A DNA stretch of 10,356 nucleotides, from positions 1-10,356 of the forward strand of contig CAAGQE010000263.1 in NCBI GenBank assembly GCA_900772035.1. Reading direction: 5' to 3'. Positions 6,693-10,356 of this stretch are shown here, piece by piece. The notes beneath the pieces are model-generated. The model did no database searches and had not been told where the DNA came from. It saw only the letters and a program-made list of their open reading frames with translations. The position numbers and the translations under genes are program-made. The DNA comes from Candidatus Gastranaerophilales bacterium. Lineage in GTDB: Bacteria > Cyanobacteriota > Vampirovibrionia > Gastranaerophilales > Gastranaerophilaceae. Position 1 is the stretch's first letter; each line of letters starts with the position of its first letter.

Positions 6693-8087
6693 ATGGCAAA
6701 AAGAGTTCTTATAAACACATATAATAATGACGGAATAGTAGATTTCACGCAGGCTTTGGAACAAAAATACGGCTACGACATAGTAGCAACGGACGTTTCA
6801 TACGATTATTTGTGCGGAAACGGTATTTCCGCAACTAAATTCGACCGGAACGATGCGGCTTTTGACATTGTCGTATGCAATTTCTATCCCTTTGAAAAAC
6901 TCAAAAACAAAGAGACTGAGGAAGATGAAGTCCTGAATTTAATTGATACACAAGGCTTGTCGCTGCTTCAAAAGGCTGCAAAAGCATACAAAACAACTCT
7001 TTCGGTATCTTCACCGAAGCAATATGAAGAAGTTTTGAAGAAACTGGAAGAAGAAAGTATTGACGAAAATTACTCCAGAAAACTTGCACAGAAAGCGACT
7101 TTGGCGATTTGCAAGGTAAATTCCGCTCTGGCAGCCGTTCTTGGCGAAAAAGAAGATACGATTTCTTTCTCGGAAGAAAAGATTTATGACCTCACCTACG
7201 GCGAAAACCCGCATCAAAAGGCATCTTTGTACACAGGTGATATGGTTTCTTACGAGGTCATTGCGAACAAAAAATTATCATACAACAACATCTTGGATAT
7301 AGATACCGCAACAGCAATAGCGGCAGAGTTCTACGACGTTTGCGCAGTCGTAATAACAAGACACGCAATGCCCTGCGCGGTTGCACTCGGCTCGTCCATC
7401 GAGGATGCTTACAATAAGGCGGTTGACTGCGACCCGATTAGCGCATTTGGCGGTATTGCCGCGTTTACAAAGAAAATCGACGCACAGATGGCGAAGAAAC
7501 TTTCTTCTTTGTTCCTTGAAATCATCATCGCACCCGATTTCGACGAAGAAACAATCGAAACGCTTGCAAATACTAACGTTAAACTGATTAAACTCAACAC
7601 TCCGCTGAAAGATTACAAAGCATATTTAGACAAAGATATCAAAATCACGCCGTTCGGTACATTGGTTCAAGAGTACGATAAATCGGCATTGGAGAAGGAT
7701 TCTTTCAAACTCGTTTCAAAGAAAAAGCCGACGACCGAAATCGTCGAAGATATGGTCTTTGCGTGGAAAGTCGCTAAACATGCGCGTTCTAACGCTGCGG
7801 TCGTTGTAAAAGATTTGAGAACCGTCGGAATTTCGCAAGGTCAGGCAAACAGGCTTGAAGCCATTGATATCGCGCTTGACAAGGCTTGTGAAAACTCAAA
7901 AGATGCGATATTGGCGACTGACGGCTTTATATCAAGCATAGAAAGCATACAAGATGTGGCTCAAGGCAGAATTGCAGCCATAATTCAACCGGGCGGCAGC
8001 CCCAAAGACAAAGAAATCATCAAAACCGCCGACAAATACGAGCTTACGATGATTATGACAGGCATTCGCCAATTCAAAAACAGGTAA
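6693..8087 (+). CDS. purH: PurH-family protein: AICAR transformylase-like, with degenerate IMP cyclohydrolase domain
   Basis: 464 residues from the ATG at 6693, with GAGAGG about 6 nt upstream; the frame is open further up to 6660, but the ribosome site favours 6693. PurH normally has about 510-530 residues and performs the last two steps of IMP synthesis (AICAR formylation, then ring closure). The N-terminal MGS-like domain keeps CNFYPF (62-67), IDTQG (84-88) and Lys97. It lacks the STGGT motif (ATDVS instead) and the whole segment with the KTLHPKxHGG loop, about 40 residues. The C-terminal transformylase domain is well preserved: LTYGENPHQ (167-175), LSYNNILDID (195-204), SAFGG (250-254), LEIIIAP (275-281), SNAAVVVKD (366-374), IIQPGG (430-435) and the FKNR end. 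The catalytic KHxNPCG motif, however, reads RHAMPCAV (Arg223, His224). Cyclohydrolase activity is doubtful and transformylase activity uncertain. It is translationally linked to the MFS gene 6 nt downstream. Confidence 0.87.
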   Translation: MAKRVLINTYNNDGIVDFTQALEQKYGYDIVATDVSYDYLCGNGISATKFDRNDAAFDIVVCNFYPFEKLKNKETEEDEVLNLIDTQGLSLLQKAAKAYKTTLSVSSPKQYEEVLKKLEEESIDENYSRKLAQKATLAICKVNSALAAVLGEKEDTISFSEEKIYDLTYGENPHQKASLYTGDMVSYEVIANKKLSYNNILDIDTATAIAAEFYDVCAVVITRHAMPCAVALGSSIEDAYNKAVDCDPISAFGGIAAFTKKIDAQMAKKLSSLFLEIIIAPDFDEETIETLANTNVKLIKLNTPLKDYKAYLDKDIKITPFGTLVQEYDKSALEKDSFKLVSKKKPTTEIVEDMVFAWKVAKHARSNAAVVVKDLRTVGISQGQANRLEAIDIALDKACENSKDAILATDGFISSIESIQDVAQGRIAAIIQPGGSPKDKEIIKTADKYELTMIMTGIRQFKNR

Positions 8088-8093
8088 AAACCA

Positions 8094-9266
8094 ATGAGCA
8101 ACGCTGATATAAGAGCCGTAAGATGGTTACAACTTTCGCATTTAATAATCGACTGCTATCCGGGATTTATCGCGCCGATGCTGCCTTTTATCACGGCAAA
8201 AATCGGGGTCGAAATGTCCGCCGCAATGATTATTATTAGTGTTGCGAACATCTCATCTTACCTGTTACAGCCTATTTTCGGCTATTTTGCCGACAAATGC
8301 AGAAAAAGATTTTTCATCTTTTGGGGAATTATCATCGCGTCCGTATTTATCCCGATGATGAGTTTGGCGCAAAGTTTTGCAACCTTAACAATTGCAATTG
8401 TTTTGGGCGAAATTGGGGTAGGATTTTTCCACCCGCAATCAACAAGTTTCGTGCCAAAATTTTGCAAAACCACAGAGCAGTCAAAGTGGGACATGGGCTG
8501 TTTTCTCAGTATGGGAAGTGTCGGCTACGGCATAGGAGCGCTTGTTTCGACGAATTTATACGACCATTTCGGCGCAGAATCGCTCATTTACACTTCAATT
8601 GTCGGCATTTTGACCGCATTTTCAATGTTTTTGTTTGTGCCGAAAGTTTCGGCAGATTCCTCTGAAAAGAAAGAAGTTCCGCCTGTTTTTGAATGTTTTT
8701 ATGAAATTTTTTCAAACTCGCTTGAGAGAATTTTAGTCTTTTCCTCTATCGTAAAATCAATCATTGTATCCTCTTTCACAATGATAATGCCGTTTTACTG
8801 GAAATCAATCGGCTTAAACGCAGGTAAAATCGGCTTAATCAGTTGTATTTTTCTCACGACATCCACAATCGGTATGATAGCATCGCCAAAAATCGAAAAG
8901 TATATCGGAAGCCGAAACGTCTTCTACGTCTCGTTTTTGTCGATTTTACCGCTTGCACTTGCAATGATGTTTTTCATCAAAATCAACTTTGCCATCGCAA
9001 TAACGTTCTACGGTTTGATTGGATTTTTCATCTTCATAACCCAGCCTGTAAACGTCGTAATGTCACAGAAAATTTTGCCGAAATACCAAAGCCTGATATC
9101 AGGTGTGGTTGGCGGCTTTACGTGGGGTATAGTTGGCGTAATGCTCCCCGTAATAAGCAAATTCACGGAATACACGGGCATTTTGAACGGTCTTTTAATT
9201 ATATCGTTAATCCCGATAGTTATGTGCATTTGGGTAAAAGAAATCCCCAAAAGACAAGAAGATTAA
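8094..9266 (+). CDS. MFS transporter, fosmidomycin-resistance (Fsr)-like
   Basis: 390 residues, highly hydrophobic, with about 12 predicted membrane spans, a normal size for the major facilitator superfamily; it acts in the cytoplasmic membrane. The N-terminal half shows the Fsr-type pattern: QLSHLIIDCYPGFIAPMLP (13-31), SYLLQPIFGYFADK (55-68, the loop 2-3 region with a following basic KCRKR) and GEIGVGFFHPQSTSF (105-119). A charged cytoplasmic loop at about 184-200 (SADSSEKKE) separates the halves. Fsr proteins export phosphonates or sugar-phosphate-like drugs, but most members have unknown substrates, so none is assigned. The ATG is 6 nt after the purH-like stop; AGGT at 8082-8085, overlapping the end of that gene, can serve as the ribosome site, so translation is probably coupled. 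Its stop codon directly abuts the stop of the opposing SIS gene, with no terminator between. Confidence 0.9.
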   Translation: MSNADIRAVRWLQLSHLIIDCYPGFIAPMLPFITAKIGVEMSAAMIIISVANISSYLLQPIFGYFADKCRKRFFIFWGIIIASVFIPMMSLAQSFATLTIAIVLGEIGVGFFHPQSTSFVPKFCKTTEQSKWDMGCFLSMGSVGYGIGALVSTNLYDHFGAESLIYTSIVGILTAFSMFLFVPKVSADSSEKKEVPPVFECFYEIFSNSLERILVFSSIVKSIIVSSFTMIMPFYWKSIGLNAGKIGLISCIFLTTSTIGMIASPKIEKYIGSRNVFYVSFLSILPLALAMMFFIKINFAIAITFYGLIGFFIFITQPVNVVMSQKILPKYQSLISGVVGGFTWGIVGVMLPVISKFTEYTGILNGLLIISLIPIVMCIWVKEIPKRQED

Positions 9267-10325
9267 CTATTTTACGACCTTGCTGAGTCCGATAGGTTTA
9301 TCAATATTGCGACCGAGCAATTTTGCGCATTCAAAAGCCGTCAATTGCAACAACACAAGCATTCCGAAGATTGAAAGCACCTCGATATTCGTATCGAGCG
9401 TGATGTGATTATTGCCAAGTTCGTTGAAATATTCGGGGGCATTTCTATCCGCAATCGTAATAAAATAAGGGTTATACGACTCTTTAATTTTCTTGATGTT
9501 ATTTATGCAAACACCGTGGTTAATTTCGTCGACAAGCACTATTACCGCAGATTTTCGGTTCAAAATCGCAACGTGTCCGTGCATAAACTCACCCGTCGGA
9601 TAGGCGGTTGTGTTAATGTAAGAAGTTTCTTTGATTTTCAAAGCGCCTTCTTTTGCAAGTCCGTAAAAAATTCTGCTGCCTAAAATCTCGATACTGTCGT
9701 AAGTCACAAGGTTTTGCGCGATTTGTTTGATAAAATCGTGCGAATTTAACTGATTTTGAATAAAATCTGGCAGTTTTTTAAGATTTTCAATCTCTTTGGA
9801 AATATCTTCGCCTTGATTTTGACGAACACCCAAAATCAAAAGCATTACACACAAAAGTTGCGCCGTTAAAGCCTTTGTGGAAGCAATGCTTTCCTCTTTT
9901 CCAGCCATAGTGTCGATTTTGTATTTAGCCAAATTCCACATTGTCGAATTGACGGTATTCGAGATACAAAGAGTGTTATCCGTGCGTTTCATAACGTCGT
10001 GCATAACTTTCAGAGTATCAGATGTTTCGCCCGATTGCGAAATAAAAACAAAAAGCCTTTTATCCCAATTAGCCTTTTCGGACATAAAAAATTCGCCCGA
10101 ATAAAAAGCCTCGGCATCAAGCCCCAACGAAGTTTTCATCATTTCTGCGGCAACAACCCCGCAATGATACGACGATCCGCTCGCAACAAAGCATATCTTT
10201 TGCGCCTTTTCAGGGATATCAACCAAAATTTTCCCGTCAGGAGAAACGTATTTTTCCAAAAGATTTGCTAAAACCGCAGGCTGCGAGTATATTTCGCGCT
10301 CCATTGAAGATTGAAAATCAGTCAT
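9267..10325 (-). CDS. GlmS-type double-SIS sugar-phosphate isomerase/deaminase lacking the glutaminase domain
   Basis: 352 residues matching only the isomerase half of glucosamine-6-phosphate synthase. It starts at the ATG at 10325, with GAAAGG 7 nt upstream. Motifs in order are SSMEREIYSQP (6-16), VASGSSYHCG (47-56), FISQSGETSDTL (94-105) and SIASTKALTAQL (146-157). The second SIS half has LGSRIFYGLAKEGALKIKE (215-233), YPTGEFMHGHVAIL (242-255) and a C-terminal KPIGLSK. Residues aligning to E. coli GlmS Glu481, Lys485, Glu488, His504 and Lys603 are all present (Glu226, Lys230, Glu233, His249, Lys349). The ammonia-producing N-terminal domain with its Cys is absent, so it cannot use glutamine by itself. 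A role as glucosamine-6-phosphate deaminase or another amino-sugar isomerase (GlmD-, AgaS- or FrlB-like) is likely. It converges head-on with the MFS gene; its upstream context is outside the window. Confidence 0.9.
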   Translation of the reverse strand: MTDFQSSMEREIYSQPAVLANLLEKYVSPDGKILVDIPEKAQKICFVASGSSYHCGVVAAEMMKTSLGLDAEAFYSGEFFMSEKANWDKRLFVFISQSGETSDTLKVMHDVMKRTDNTLCISNTVNSTMWNLAKYKIDTMAGKEESIASTKALTAQLLCVMLLILGVRQNQGEDISKEIENLKKLPDFIQNQLNSHDFIKQIAQNLVTYDSIEILGSRIFYGLAKEGALKIKETSYINTTAYPTGEFMHGHVAILNRKSAVIVLVDEINHGVCINNIKKIKESYNPYFITIADRNAPEYFNELGNNHITLDTNIEVLSIFGMLVLLQLTAFECAKLLGRNIDKPIGLSKVVK

Positions 10326-10356
10326 TAATAAGCCTTTCTGTCATAAATTTTTATCA
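10326..10356 (-). promoter_or_regulatory. Ribosome site and short upstream segment of the SIS gene
   Basis: On the minus strand GAAAGG precedes the ATG at 10325 by 7 nt and is a good Shine-Dalgarno. TGATAA at the very edge could hold stop codons of an upstream gene, or part of a promoter, but too little sequence remains to tell. Confidence 0.5.

Noticed and set aside
8843..9286. 147-codon plus-strand ORF overlapping the MFS gene
   Set aside because: It is another frame of the MFS gene, which has clear transporter motifs; no independent start site is visible.

Overview
The window reads as a stretch of bacterial chromosome with moderately low GC, tightly packed genes on both strands, Shine-Dalgarno sites at several genes, and several TTG starts. 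The GAPDH closely resembles the cyanobacterial/plastid-type (Gap2-like) enzyme. The mix of leaderless protease-like proteins with low-complexity N-termini and a DUF4080-type B12/radical SAM enzyme suggests a non-photosynthetic relative of cyanobacteria (Vampirovibrionia/Gastranaerophilales type). That placement is inference from protein character, not a database result. No tRNA, rRNA, CRISPR array, transposase or phage gene is visible.

Layout. Positions 1-2986 hold a minus-strand pair: a gluzincin-type metallopeptidase-like protein (anthrax lethal-factor-like active site) followed 17 nt later by a cobalamin-binding radical SAM protein that runs off the left edge. A 167 bp divergent spacer separates it from a plus-strand calpain-like (C2) cysteine protease (3154-4710). 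This converges with a small minus-strand hypothetical gene (4723-5067), which is divergent from the glycolytic gene gap (5222-6226). The gap promoter carries a perfect dyad over its -10 region, and the gene ends at a clear rho-independent terminator.

A 416 bp gene-free stretch (6277-6692) follows. It contains A/C-rich degenerate repeats, a strong hairpin, a possible 25-codon ORF and two candidate promoters. It precedes a two-gene plus-strand operon: a PurH-family protein lacking key parts of the IMP cyclohydrolase domain and with an Arg in place of the transformylase-site Lys, and an Fsr-type MFS transporter. The operon collides, stop codon against stop codon, with a minus-strand gene for a glutaminase-less GlmS-type sugar isomerase (SIS protein).

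Functional picture. gap, the PurH-like protein and the GlmS-like SIS protein are central carbon, purine/one-carbon and amino-sugar functions. The two divergent proteases are the accessory part. Both lack an obvious signal peptide, both have Lys/Pro/Thr-rich N-termini, and both keep recognisable catalytic motifs, so they are candidates for intracellular processing enzymes or delivered effectors. The most notable observations are this protease pair, the degenerate PurH with its structured upstream region, and the dyad at the gap promoter.
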